From positions 648,678,468-648,742,467 of the forward strand of contig NC_081409.1 of NCBI RefSeq assembly GCF_030272615.1: a DNA stretch of 64,000 nt, in the 5' to 3' direction. The DNA is from Cryptomeria japonica (taxonomy: Eukaryota > Streptophyta > Pinopsida > Cupressales > Cupressaceae). Position 1 is the stretch's first letter, and each line of letters begins with the position of its first letter. A program made the translations under genes and the position numbers. Under the pieces are notes generated by a model. The model did not search any database, was not told the DNA's origin, and saw nothing but the letters and a program-made list of their open reading frames with translations. Of the stretch, positions 1 through 10,179 are shown piece after piece.

Positions 1-1024
1 CTCTCGATCTTGTTGATCACTATTTCGGGAACTCAAGCAACACACCAGAGGAGCAACATCAAGCACAACAGATGGAGCTATCACAAGATCCAAACAAGGA
101 CTATGCTCATGTTGTAAGTCACTTTGTTTGATTCTAGGAGCTAGGATTAGGGTTTGTGAAAACTCATCTGATAAATGCTTGTCCACATCAACATACTCAT
201 ACTCACTGTCAGAAGCATTAGGAGTTATATTGTCATTATGAATAACATTTTCACCCATTTCTTCATCAAGGTTTAGAGAAAGACGAGCAAGAACACGAAT
301 AGGAGTAAAACCATCACATGTTTTGTGCAACTTATGATTTGGAGATGTAGGTTGAACATCTTTCTTAGGAGAAAAGGGAATCATGTCAACTGTCAGAGTC
401 TGAGGAGATTGAGTATTTTGAGGGATAGCTTCATGAGCTTAAACACGACGTCTTCGTCTGTGTTTCTCTCACACAACGATTCCGTTGAGTCTTAGTTGAA
501 GGCAGAGAAGGAGGAGGAATACTTGGAAAAGTAGGAATGTTTCTCTCCTTAATAGTGGAAGGTTTAGGTTGAGGTCTTTTTGGTTGAACAATAGGAGAAG
601 TAGGCCTCTTCTCTTGATAAGAGGAAGGAGATGGAACTGCACCATAGAAAAGAGGAATATTAGGTGTAGGAAGGAGACCATGTCCATCATGAGGAGGAGG
701 TATAGGTCTAACCTTAGGAAGAATATTGTTGTTCTCCTCAAGAGAAGGTAAAGTCACTTCCATAGGAATAGGTGGACGATCTTCCTTAGGAAGGAGATTA
801 ATACTATCCGTGAGGGGAAGAACCTCATTTTGAAGAATAATAGGAGTGTCAAGTGTTGGAGATCTAGGTTGACTTAAGGATAAGATCACATCTTTCTTCC
901 ATTTTTGATAATATTGAAAAAGAGCATCACTCCTTGATGGAAGAGATTGAAATTGTTTAGGCCAAAAGAAATCAATAGGAACACCAGGGCTTCTTTTAGA
1001 TGGACGAAATAAGTTATGATTCAC
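1..1024 (-). pseudogene. gypsy protease-to-RT linker, proline-rich
   Basis: An open frame of 197 codons at 431-1024 is rich in proline, serine and charged residues. A further minus frame to base 1 contains an acidic stretch with a YEYVDVDKHLSDEF motif. I see no catalytic motif. By position it is the polyprotein linker between the retropepsin region at 1037-1519 and the RT expected beyond the left edge. The stop at about 430 shows that this copy is broken. I would not assign an independent function. Confidence 0.45.
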
Positions 1025-1036
1025 GGTTATGATTTC

Positions 1037-1519
1037 TCAATTGTGAGGAAATTTTAGACACCTATGGATTGGAGAAGCAATATCCTTCATGGAAGATAGC
1101 CAAGGATAGCCCAACTTCACATGGAATTGCTCAGAAGAGGGTATGATAACAAAGTCAACATCCATGCATTTAGTATGAGCTTCAACAGGAAGGGTGATAG
1201 AGCCAATGGTAGGACAAGAGAATCCATCAAATAACTTCACAACCACATTAGAAGCATGATATATTGGTTTATGCAATCGTAAAGTGAAAATATACTCTTC
1301 ACTTATGACATTAACCATGCATGAGGGATCAATTAGGGCACCACGGCAAGGGATATCCTTAACCTTTGCAACTATGTATAAAGGGCCATTGGGTGCTCTA
1401 ATGGTCTCGCTAGGGTCAAATGTAATACAATGATCCTTAGGCATATCTTGTGTTTCTACCATATTAATCAAGTTTGGAGCCATAGAGGTGAATTCTTCAG
1501 AAGAGAAATAATTAGGCAC
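1037..1519 (-). pseudogene. gypsy retropepsin-like domain, active site altered
   Basis: This 160-codon frame matches the layout of plant Ty3/gypsy retropepsins: a hydrophobic strand, a short active-site turn, 'MVNVISEEY', a strand ending in 'PTIGSITLPV', and the C-terminal 'KLGYPWLSSM', which resembles the usual LGRPWL. The active-site turn reads LIDPSCMVNVIS where the family normally has D-[ST]-G, so the catalytic triplet is D-P-S and activity is unlikely. In a working element this aspartic protease would cut the Gag-Pol polyprotein. It lies directly upstream of the proline-rich linker and downstream of gag, as expected on this strand. Confidence 0.7.
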
Positions 1520-1599
1520 AATCTCAATAACATTAGGGGTATAAGAAGGCAGGGGATCAGTGAAAATATTAAGATTTTAATTAGGAGGAGCTATTGATT

Positions 1600-1765
1600 T
1601 ATTCCCTTAATCATTCACACCTGCCACATATATAGTATTATTATTAATAAAGTTTTAAATCTTATTGTTCAATGCGAAATGTTTCTCAATATCATGACTA
1701 GGCCGACGATGAAATTGATAAAAAGAGTTGTTATGAAAATAAAGGGATGCAAGTTTAGAAGGATC
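1600..1765 (-). pseudogene. degenerate histidine-rich knuckle between gag and protease
   Basis: Minus-strand translation gives a run resembling 'FYQFHRRPSHDIEKHF', recalling the C-x-F-H-x(3)-GHD-x(3)-C knuckle-like motif between Gag and protease in Tat-type gypsy elements. Expected cysteines are replaced by Tyr and His, and stops lie on both sides. It supports reading 1037-3477 as one decayed gag-protease polyprotein. Confidence 0.4.
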
Positions 1766-2121
1766 AAGTTTTTTTATAGGAGGAAGTTTGATACATTTTT
1801 GTGCAACAATTGAGACATAATATTATGTAGAGATTCATTCAAGGAAGTAAACTGTCTTTCTCTTTGGAAAAATTTAGAAATAGAAGGCACACCCATTGTA
1901 GCATTTACATTGTGGTTGTTGATTGTATCATTGAACTTGATGAAGCTTTTTGTTGGTTTTAACTTTGAAAATGGTTATTGAACACTCTCCCCCTTATCAC
2001 TCGGAGCAATAGGAGTAAATTGCTCCATTTGACTCACAACCAGTTGATAATTATGGAGTGTTGTGCACAACTGTGAAAAGGAAGTAAACTTAGACAAAAG
2101 AAGCTTTTCCCTGATGTCTTT

Positions 2122-3477
2122 TTATAAATTAGAAATAAAAATTCTTTGAATATCATTATCAGGTACATGAAAAGAAATTTGAGCACATAAATGCTTATAT
2201 CTACCAATGAAATCAGTCACTTTTTCTTTAACACCTTGTTTACAATGCATTAAATCAGTCAAAGTGATTTTAGGACCAATGCTATTTTGAAATTGTTTGA
2301 TGAAATCATTTGCTAGTTGTTGAAAAGAAGTGATGCAATAAGAAGGAAAAGAGTAATACCATTGTAAAGCCTTATCTCTTAGTGTTCTTGTAAACAATTT
2401 TGCAAGCAATCTTTGATCATAAGGAAAATCATTACACAAGGTTTGAAATATTTTGACACACATAAGAGGATCACCTTTTCCATTATAGTGTTCCAATTGA
2501 GGGATCTAAACATGTTTAGGTGGCATGGTTTTAACAATATCAAGAGAAAGTGGGCTCGCAACATCAAAGGTGGGCACACTAAACTTGGATTGACTCATAG
2601 AAGCAATTTGTTGTTGTAAGGAAGACATAGTTTGAGTAAGATTGTTAATTGTCATTTTGATAGAAGAATTGATTTTAGACATAGGTGATTGAGAAGGTGG
2701 TGTGATGTTATTGAAAGAAGACATCGACTGAGAATAAGGTAGTGGTACATTATGATAAGTAGGCATACGTGATGATTGAGTATGAAAAGGGACACTTAAA
2801 GGAGGAATAAAGTTGTTCAAGGAATTGCCCCCTTGTGTCACATTGATTGGTTGAGGAATAATAGGAACACTCATGGAAGACATAGGTAAAGATGGAGGAT
2901 TGAATGAAGAAGAGGGATTGTCCCCATGACCAATGGTCGTAGGAGTGAAATTTTGAGTTGATGTAGCCATGATGTTGGAGGTAAAAGCATGAATACTAGT
3001 CATAAGAGTAGTCAAAGGAATAGAAGGATTAACTTGTCTTGAAGGTTGTGAATAACCTAAGGTTTCAACACAAATCTTGATAGGCATGACATTAGAATCA
3101 ACAATATGTGCAATGCCACATAATATATCAATTCCATTCTTATCACTTTGAATCATGTGTTGAAGGCCTTCAATTAATGGAAGAGCTTCACTACTAGGCT
3201 ATTCTTGGGACATCCATTGTTGAAAGTTATCAAATTGATTGTCCAATGTGGGAAGTTCATTTATAGAGACCCTAGTTAAAGCTTCTTCTTCATCATGGGA
3301 TTCATCAATGGGGTGAATATGCACATGATTAGGATGGGAAGAAGTAGCATGATCCTCATTAAAGAAGTCACCCAAATTAGGCTCCATCTCTTTGGTAATT
3401 AAACCTTGGGAAGCCTTAATTCTAATGCTTCGTCTAACGGGGATAGGATAGGTTGGACTAATAGTGGTAAAACTCAT
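2122..3477 (-). pseudogene. gypsy Gag (Retrotrans_gag-like), broken into three frames
   Basis: Three minus-strand frames (3199-3477, 2506-3156, 2122-2496) follow one another. The first begins MSFTTISPTYPIPVRRSIR and is acidic. The second is a low-complexity Ser/Pro/Asn/Thr/Gln-rich linker. The third, 'MEHYNGKGDPLMCVKIFQTL', then 'KALQWYYSFP', 'SFQQLANDFIKQF' and 'LTDLMHCKQGVKEKVTDFIGRYK', is the capsid-like Retrotrans_gag core. In an active element it would form the particle shell. Stops at about 3157-3198 and 2497-2505 and the interruption after 2122 show decay. Frame order and spacing fit a single Gag of more than 450 residues. Confidence 0.75.
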
Positions 3478-3639
3478 GCACTAGAAGGAAATTTGAATTT
3501 TGAATTTTGGAACAAAGCTTACCAAATTGATTAATGCAAAATTTAAGAAAATAATGATTACACAATTTGAATTTTATTGGGGGAAGAGGATGACACAATT
3601 TCCGAAAATGAAAGGAAATTGAAATTTTAAAATTAGGAC

Positions 3640-4560
3640 CAAGGGAATACCACTCAATTTTAAAATCAGAATTTTTAAAATCATGGTAGTCTATCATTAA
3701 CCTCTTAATTTAAAAAATTTTCTTGAAATTTGAAATGTTGAATTTTGAAGGTATTTCCAATTCTAGAGGGATCAAAAATTGATAAAATCAGCTAGTCTTC
3801 TAGATTTAGGCTATTGAATATAGTTATAACAGTCTCCCAAAATTTCGGGAAAAAAGCTAAGGACTATGGTGGGAATGCACATGGTCAGACCAACTTTTTT
3901 TGAAATTTCCATGGATGGATATTATAATGATTTTAAAGCTAACCACCCCCAAAATGATGAATTTTACAACCTCTATATTGGCAAAATGAAGGCGCAAATG
4001 TGAAAATAGGACCCTATTAGGGTTTTTAAGAAAAAGAGGAATTGAATTGCGAATTTGAAAAAGGTCAAACCTAATGGATAGGGACACCTTGGAAAATGTT
4101 TAGAAATATGAATTGGAATGAAATTGATTTGAAATTTGCACAAAATCCAATCAATTTTAAAAATTAGGGTTTTATGACCTAACCACTTAATTTTAAAATT
4201 TAAATTTTGGAAAAAAAGGGGGAAGTTGAAAATTGGAATTGTAGGATTGAAGACAAATCAGGGAACAATCAGAAATCTGAAAATTAAATGGAAATACAAT
4301 TTTTGCACAAGTTCAAGATAATTTTTAAAAATTAGGGTTTTAACAAGTAACCTCTTAATTTTATTTTAAATTGCAAATTGGACAAGACAATGAGGAAATT
4401 GAATTTGACAATCAAAACAATTTTCAGATCTAAGATAAGTACAAGCAATTTTTTACAAATTACAAGTTCAATGTTAAAATTAAAAACTAGGGTTTTTAAT
4501 GATTTAACCACTAAGTTTGCAGAAATTTGAAACTTGTAAATGAAAAATATGCAATCTTGT
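3640..4560 (-). repeat. degenerate tandem repeat in the gypsy leader
   Basis: The untranslated leader between the primer site and gag is AT-rich. It contains recurring blocks with 'agggtttt', a short spacer, then 'taaccacttaatttt' or similar, at about 4163, 4335 and 4490, with weaker relatives near 3690 and 4017. The spacing is about 155-170 bp. I see no coding potential. Confidence 0.45.
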
Positions 4561-4581
4561 TCAAATGAAAGCATGCAAGAC

Positions 4582-4597
4582 TTTGGGTTCACCAAAA
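4582..4597 (-). promoter_or_regulatory. primer-binding site of the gypsy element
   Basis: Directly after the minus-strand LTR end (…ATTACA) comes TTTTGGTGAACCCAAAG. A TGG-initial sequence at this position is the usual tRNA primer site for reverse transcription. I cannot name the tRNA with confidence. Together with the LTR end it fixes the left border of the 5' LTR at about 4598. Confidence 0.6.
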
Positions 4598-5192
4598 TGT
4601 AATGTGGAAAAATGGTGAATGATGGATCAAGAGGAAAACTACTCTTTTCCTCCAAGGAGAGATGAGAGTTTCACTATGATTACCCTTCAAACACTTTTCA
4701 CCAAATTACATTTGGAAGAAGAGAGGAGAATTCACTAGATTCAAACTTCAAAGATGAAGATTGAATTCTGAGTGAAATGGGAATGATAAGTTGATCCCCT
4801 CTTCCTTATTTGAAATGGAAAGGAATTGATTGAATTATGTAGTGCAAAAATGACAAAGAAATGATTATAACTTAAGATCGGAACATGGGATGAAGCTGTG
4901 CACCTGGATCTGGCAGTAATATGTCGAGACAAAGTCTCCCTGCGAACTTGTAGAAAAGTTGCCTGGACCGTGGCGGGAAAGTACATGGTCCTCCAAAAAA
5001 TCTGGAAAACAAAAATAGTTTTTTTGCCTTTGCAAATGGATCCCGAATCCGAAATTACAATTGCGCACCTGCAACCTATACACAGAAAAGAGAGGAAAAT
5101 GGGTTGGGATTGGGGGTTTGCCTTTAGGTCAAAACCGAGTTTTGGAATTAACCAAGTAATGAAAGAAAGTACTTGCAAGTAGATGTAAATGA
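4598..5192 (-). repeat. gypsy 5' LTR, distal (3') segment
   Basis: This is the downstream part of the gypsy 5' LTR, ending in …ATTACA next to the primer site. It continues at 13028-13609 on the far side of solo LTR B1. The two segments together make about 1.18 kb. No gene is supported here; the short frames are incidental. Confidence 0.65.
5188..5192. repeat. target-site duplication AATGA (left) of solo LTR B1
   Basis: AATGA lies just before TGTTGG at 5193 and recurs at 13023-13027 just after …CCTAACA. A matching 5-bp pair outside TG…CA ends shows a clean integration event. Confidence 0.9.
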
Positions 5193-5540
5193 TGTTGGTA
5201 TTATGGATGACTTCATCATGTGTTGCATTGGTTTTGTCATTGATGTCAACACTTGTCTTCTTGGAGGTCGACATTATGTTCACCGGTATGGTTAGTGACT
5301 TATGCACAATCACCGGTATGTGTTCAGCAACAGGATATATTGTTCACCGACAACGATGATGACTTGTTATCCTTTCAAGATCATTTGGTTATGTCGAAGA
5401 CATGGATTGGAAGTTTGGATTTGGTGTTTTGCTTATTGGTCTAATCGGGTTGACAGATTTGCCTTTAGCAACAGATAGGTCTAGGTTATGGACCGATACA
5501 TGTTATCTGCTCCAAATCAGCATGACACATTATGGAGATG

Positions 5541-5545
5541 GTTTA
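5541..5545. repeat. target-site duplication GTTTA (left) of element A1
   Basis: GTTTA at 5541-5545 recurs at 12284-12288, directly outside the A1 LTR ends. Confidence 0.92.
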
Positions 5546-6462
5546 TGTTAGGGTTCCCATAGATACTGAGAGGGGGGGGTGAATCAGTATCTGACCGGTA
5601 ATGAATTTTTCTTAAAACTGAATATGCAGAACATAAAGTAACAGTATACCGGTATGCAAGAATTAATGTAAATAATAGAATCAAAAACATCCACACGAAA
5701 GGAACACCATAACACAAGATGTTTAATGAGGAAACCCGGTGTGGGAAAAACCTCGATGGGATTTGTGACCCACAATATTCACTTACTGGCCGCCAATAAG
5801 AGAATATTACTTACAATAGGGGCCTGCACATGCAGGAAGGCCAACTGCCTAGAGTACACTGCTCAATAAGAAGTCACACTGACTTACAATGAGGATTATG
5901 CAAATCTAATGATCTGTACTGCTTTACAATAGCATCTTCAATGCCAGATTCAGTACCAGTTCTTGCTCTGTTCTTTACATATACCCTTGACCTACGATTC
6001 GCATATTAGGTCTTCCTTATAATTTTCTTATGCTTCCTATCCATATCCTACAAATAACTACAATGATCTCTTTTATATACAAGAGTCATTTTCAATTTAC
6101 CAAGTCGGCTTACAATAATAAACAAAATATTACATATCAAAAATCATGTCGGCCTTTGTGCCGGTATACATGTTTTCTTCTATGCTGGTGCCGGTGTAGA
6201 GTGATCTTGTTGATGCTAGTGTACTGTCTTGCTTGAATAATGTTTTGCCGATATAATGTCTTGCCGGTGCCATAGGATTGCAAGGTTGGCTGTGTAATTC
6301 TTTGCCAGTATAATGTCTTGCGGTGCCATAGGATTGCAAGGTTGTCTGTGTAATGCTTTGCCGATATAATGTCTTGCCGGTGCCATAGGATTGCAAGGTT
6401 TCCATCAATGACAAAACCTTCAATCACACACAATGTCTCATTGGAGTGTCCATATGCCAACA
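5546..6462 (-). repeat. A1 3' LTR
   Basis: Bounded by TGTTAGGG at 5546 and …GCCAACA at 6462 (complement TGTTGG). It contains a palindrome CCTGCACATGCAGG at 5823-5836 and a three-copy minisatellite of about 57 bp at 6252-6410. The LTR is 917 bp, against 900 bp for its partner at 11384-12283. Confidence 0.93.
6252..6410 (-). repeat. 57-bp minisatellite in the A1 3' LTR
   Basis: Three units start at 6252, 6309 and 6365, each containing 'tataatgtcttgccggtgcc' and 'ataggattgcaaggtt'. The second unit lacks one C. The same three-unit array lies at 12072-12222 in the 5' LTR. By position it belongs to U3, so it could carry repeated enhancer-like sites; that is inference. Confidence 0.85.
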
Positions 6463-6474
6463 ATCTCCCCCTTT
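6463..6474 (-). promoter_or_regulatory. A1 polypurine tract
   Basis: On the minus strand AAAGGGGGAGAT directly precedes the 3' LTR start TGTTGG. It is the expected primer for plus-strand DNA synthesis. The same tract occurs at the equivalent place in A2, C, D and F. Confidence 0.9.
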
Positions 6475-6549
6475 GGCATTGATGGCAACACTCATAAGAA
6501 ATTTCAAAAGATATCCAAAAAAATTTGTAGACCAAAAATGTTACCAAAA

Positions 6550-6640
6550 ATGTGAGAGCTCCCCCTGAGCATGTGATCCCCGTGTTTTGAATTTTCTCAT
6601 CCTACTACTCCCCCTTTGGCATCAATGACAAAGGTTAGTA
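6550..6640 (-). repeat. secondary polypurine motifs upstream of the A1 PPT
   Basis: Two more purine-rich motifs lie between ORF2 and the PPT: one reading GCTCAGGGGGAGCTC near 6563-6580, and one reading TGCCAAAGGGGGAGTAG near 6605-6625. Both recur in the same order in A2 and D, and in related form in C. Confidence 0.7.
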
Positions 6641-6668
6641 GATTTTGTAGTTGTACCAATCTATAACC

Positions 6669-9600
6669 TCAACCTTGTAGTTGGGTAGTTATTATCTGAA
6701 GAATATCTCCCAAAATTAAGTTTATACCATCCATAAACTTCTTACTGTCTTTTATTGTTGTCTTAGTTCTGTATACTGTACCGGTGAGATGCTGCAAGTG
6801 CTCTACTAGTGTTTTGCTTCCCTGTGTTAGTGCCTCTGAGATTTCCTTTGGCAGAGATGCTAAATAGTCCAATCTTGGACTTAGTTTAGATCTCAAGAAT
6901 TTTGCCTTGTTTATTATTTTCTCTTTCTCTCTTTCTAATTTGAGCAATTCTTCCTCAAATTTTGTTATCTTTTCCTCAAAAACTGATAATGTATCGGATG
7001 AGTTAACAAAATTATCTACAAGTTTATTGATCTCTTCCTGTACCTTGCTCATCTTTTTGTCTACATCTATGGTCAAAAAGTTTATCTTACAGGTGTCTTT
7101 GTACAGAGTTTTGTACTCTTTCAATAAATTACACAGTTCCAGTAGAAGTGTGTCAAATTCCCTGTTACACTTCTTTATTCCTTCCTCAAAGAATTTCTGT
7201 TTCTCTTTTTCTATAATTTCCTTTACAGATTCTACCTTTGTTTGCTCAAAATTTCTGGAAATATATTTACAAAGTGTATCGAATTGCCCTAAAGAATCTT
7301 TATTGTCTATATTACAATTAGGAGCTATCGATTTCAAAAATGGAATTGAATCATCTATCGCTTTATAAGCTTGTGAGCTATAATCAGTTATTTTCTTGAT
7401 AGATTCAAGTAATACCTTAGTCACATTTGATGGTGACCCAACAAACTGAGTGCCGGTGGAAGTGACCAAGCTTGTATTGACCTCTGGTAGGTCTGTTTGT
7501 GTCTGCATTTCTTTAAGCACTGGTTTTCCTGCATCATTTCTTACCGGTGGCATCTGTTCTGGAGCCTTTAGCTCTGTTGGTTTCTCTGTTTGTGTTCCAG
7601 ATTCCATATTTTTCTCTGTATCTACTACCGGTTGCTTTGTGTTTCCTGTTGCTGGAGGCTCTTTGGCTATACCTGATTTATGTGGTGTATCCTTATCTAC
7701 CACTATGTTGATCTTCTGAGTATCAACATTCACAGTATATAGGACTTCAGGATTAGGATTATTATCCTCTGTATCCATACTCTCAGCTGCCGGTTGATCT
7801 TCTGTAGTTGTTGTTTTTACCGGTGGAGTATTTAAAGGAGGTGGGGGTAAGTTGTCTCTAATCTTGATACTTGGTGGTCCACCAACTTTACCTTTCCCTT
7901 TGTCCTTCTGATATACCAAAATGGGCTTAGGATTCCTATATTCTTCTTGTTTTTCTTTTTCAACCAAGAATATATCCCAACCATTTTCTGTTTCCTCTGA
8001 AATTTCTGTAACTCTACCTGCCATTAGTGAAATTTGCCGGTGTGCAGTAGAAAAAATTGTCCAGTTGGCCTGAGCTATCAGATCATCAATTTTCTTAGGT
8101 GAGTTAACTGGGTATATTGCAAGTAATTTTTCTATTTTAATTTTCTTATCCAATTCAATTATTCCTTGACTTCTGGCCTCAAGTCTTTTGTATAGATCAT
8201 CAGGAATTTCATTTAGGACCTGCATCAAAAACTTCATGTCCATGTGTAATATAACACTCTCCTCAACTTGTCCTTTTTCATCATCTGTTAAAGTCTCATA
8301 TATTTTCTCTATGTTTTTCAATTTACCTTCCTCTGTGATCTCATTCAGTAATATGTCAAGAGGGGTCAAGTCAGTGTTTGTCTTCTTCTTCTTTTTGGGG
8401 GTCAGCTTCTTCTTAGGTGTGACTTTCTTGATTAGAGATCTCATGGCTTGTTGCTTCTGTCTTGTCCTTCTAGGTGAAGGAGTGGTTGCCGGTGAGGGGT
8501 CTCTTTTCCTAACAACTCTTTTAAAAGTTGTTGGCATATCTCCTTTTGAGGAAGTAGCTACCGGTGATAGATGAGTTTCAGGTTGTTGGGCTGCCAGCTC
8601 ATCTTCAGTTATGCCAGTTTTCTTTAATACATCTTCCTTTATGGCTTTTGCTAGTCTGGATCCTTTTCTCACAAATGCCTCAACCTTCTTCACTATCTTC
8701 TTAGATTGAATTTGACTTTCTATGGTCTGAGCAGTACCAAATACTTCTTCCTTTGGTTCATTGGGGGCTTCCAGAAGTGCTTTGGCATAAGTTTCCACTA
8801 TGTGGTCATCTGTTTCATACCCCATCTCTGTTACCCAGATTGTCCTTGGGATGACTGCTTCCATCTAGATCTCATCCTTTTTAATTACAAAACATATATC
8901 ATCCTTGTATTTTTTGACAATTTCCTGTGATAGTTTGATTCTTTTATTCATTCTGACCTTTAGTGCTTGAAAATACTCATTGATTTTCTTTTCTTTGTTT
9001 TCACCCATGTTGTTGAATAAGTCAGATAATTGTTTTCCTACCGGTATGTCAAATCCAAAATCCTTGTTGCCTATACCGGGAGCCTATTTGGTTATATGTA
9101 GCATTAAGCATACAAGTATATTTTCAAATCTAAAGATTCCTTTCTTATCCTTCTTGATTTTTGCTAAATTGTCAATTAACTCATCCTTTAACCATTCACA
9201 GATATCAATTTTTACATTGTCCTTAACCATGTCATAAGCACTCTTTATGCATAAACTAGAAACTGAGTTAAGCCTATTAGCATGAGTTGCTTTGTACCCT
9301 AAAATCATGCTAATGAATCTCACATTTGTATCAGTTACATCATTAACCCTCAATGATCTCTTGTCGGATGTTGCACCAGATAACTTTGTTACTAGGTTAT
9401 TGGAGACCTTCTTAGTCTTGTTAGGTCTGTTACCGGTGGAAGGTAACCCTGTTACTTCTTTCACAGCTTCCTTTGTAATTTTATGCACTGAGTCAAGCCA
9501 AAAGAATGAATCATGTACCTTGCTCAGAACTATCCTAACCACTTCCTTGGGAAATTCAAGAATGCAGAGGATTTCAATGAATCCTAGGGTTTCAACAATT

Positions 9601-9872
9601 TTATGCTCAGGTTTCACATTTCCAGAATTGTCACATATGATAGACTTATACATGTTTTTAATTTCTTCATCACCTAATTCCTCTATGTTGCAATGAATAT
9701 ACATTCTAGGGTCTTCTGCATAAACAACACCTTTTGGAATTTTTGAAAAAGCACCTGTGTTGTCATCTTTCTTAGCTACCTCGGGAACTAGCTCAAACAT
9801 GGGCCTAGGTCATTTTATAACTTCGACTACTGTAGGGTTTGCTATGAATTCAGGTGCAGAGGAGGATGCCAT
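6669..9872 (-). pseudogene. A1 ORF2: large conserved protein of unknown function
   Basis: The ORF runs from ATG at 9872 (M-A-S-S-S-A-P-E-F-I-A-N-P) to the stop at 6669, about 1,067 codons. I do not recognise the family. Residues about 25-330 form a conserved globular region ('GVVYAEDPRMYIHC', 'KITKEAVKEVTGLPSTG', 'ICEWLKDELIDNLAKIKKDKK'), loosely recalling the 'putative plant transposon protein' type of domain. A basic KKK-rich stretch follows (about residues 480-510, NLS-like), then a Pro/Thr/Glu-rich linker and a C-terminal coiled coil of about 200 residues. In-frame stops occur near codon 20 (TGA), near 9083 (TAG where A2 has CAG) and near 8866 (TAG where A2 has TGG). The last 731 codons (6669-8864) are open. 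No RT, integrase or protease motif is present. Confidence 0.85.
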
Positions 9873-10015
9873 GATGATAAATACCTTTTTCTGCCTTTGG
9901 ATGGATTGATTGCTGAAGTGCTTTGCCTCTTTGCTCAGAAATGCCTTAGCTCAAAAATCTTCACGCTCTCTGAAAGTTTGAATTCATGGTGAAATGAAAT
10001 GGAGCCAAAAACCTT

Positions 10016-10023
10016 ATTTTATA
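10016..10023 (-). promoter_or_regulatory. TATA-like box upstream of A1 ORF2
   Basis: TATAAAAT on the minus strand lies about 145 bp upstream of the ORF2 start, in the roughly 300-bp gap between ORF1 and ORF2. A2 has TATAAATTAA at the same relative place (39717-39726). It could start a separate ORF2 transcript. No transcript evidence is available here. Confidence 0.35.
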
Positions 10024-10179
10024 AAGTCTTTTCTACTACCTACCACATTAATTGCTTGCCGGTAATGTATTAGCTTAACTTTATTTGCCGATAATGAATG
10101 ATTTTCAACTTCTTTTCTCTAATCGAGGGAATAATAGCACATGTGTCATTAGATTGCCAAACCCTCAAGATAATTTTCT

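Noticed and set aside
1-127. Plus-strand frame at the left edge ending at a GTAAGT
   Set aside because: The minus-strand gypsy linker explains this DNA, and a 40-codon frame at a window edge is not enough evidence for an exon.
4741-5313. 190-codon minus frame across the gypsy LTR and B1 edge
   Set aside because: It crosses an insertion junction, so it cannot be an ancestral gene, and it has no recognisable motif.
6907-7368. 153-codon plus-strand frame opposite A1 ORF2
   Set aside because: It is the antisense of the coiled-coil region, whose A2 counterpart is conserved only in the sense frame.
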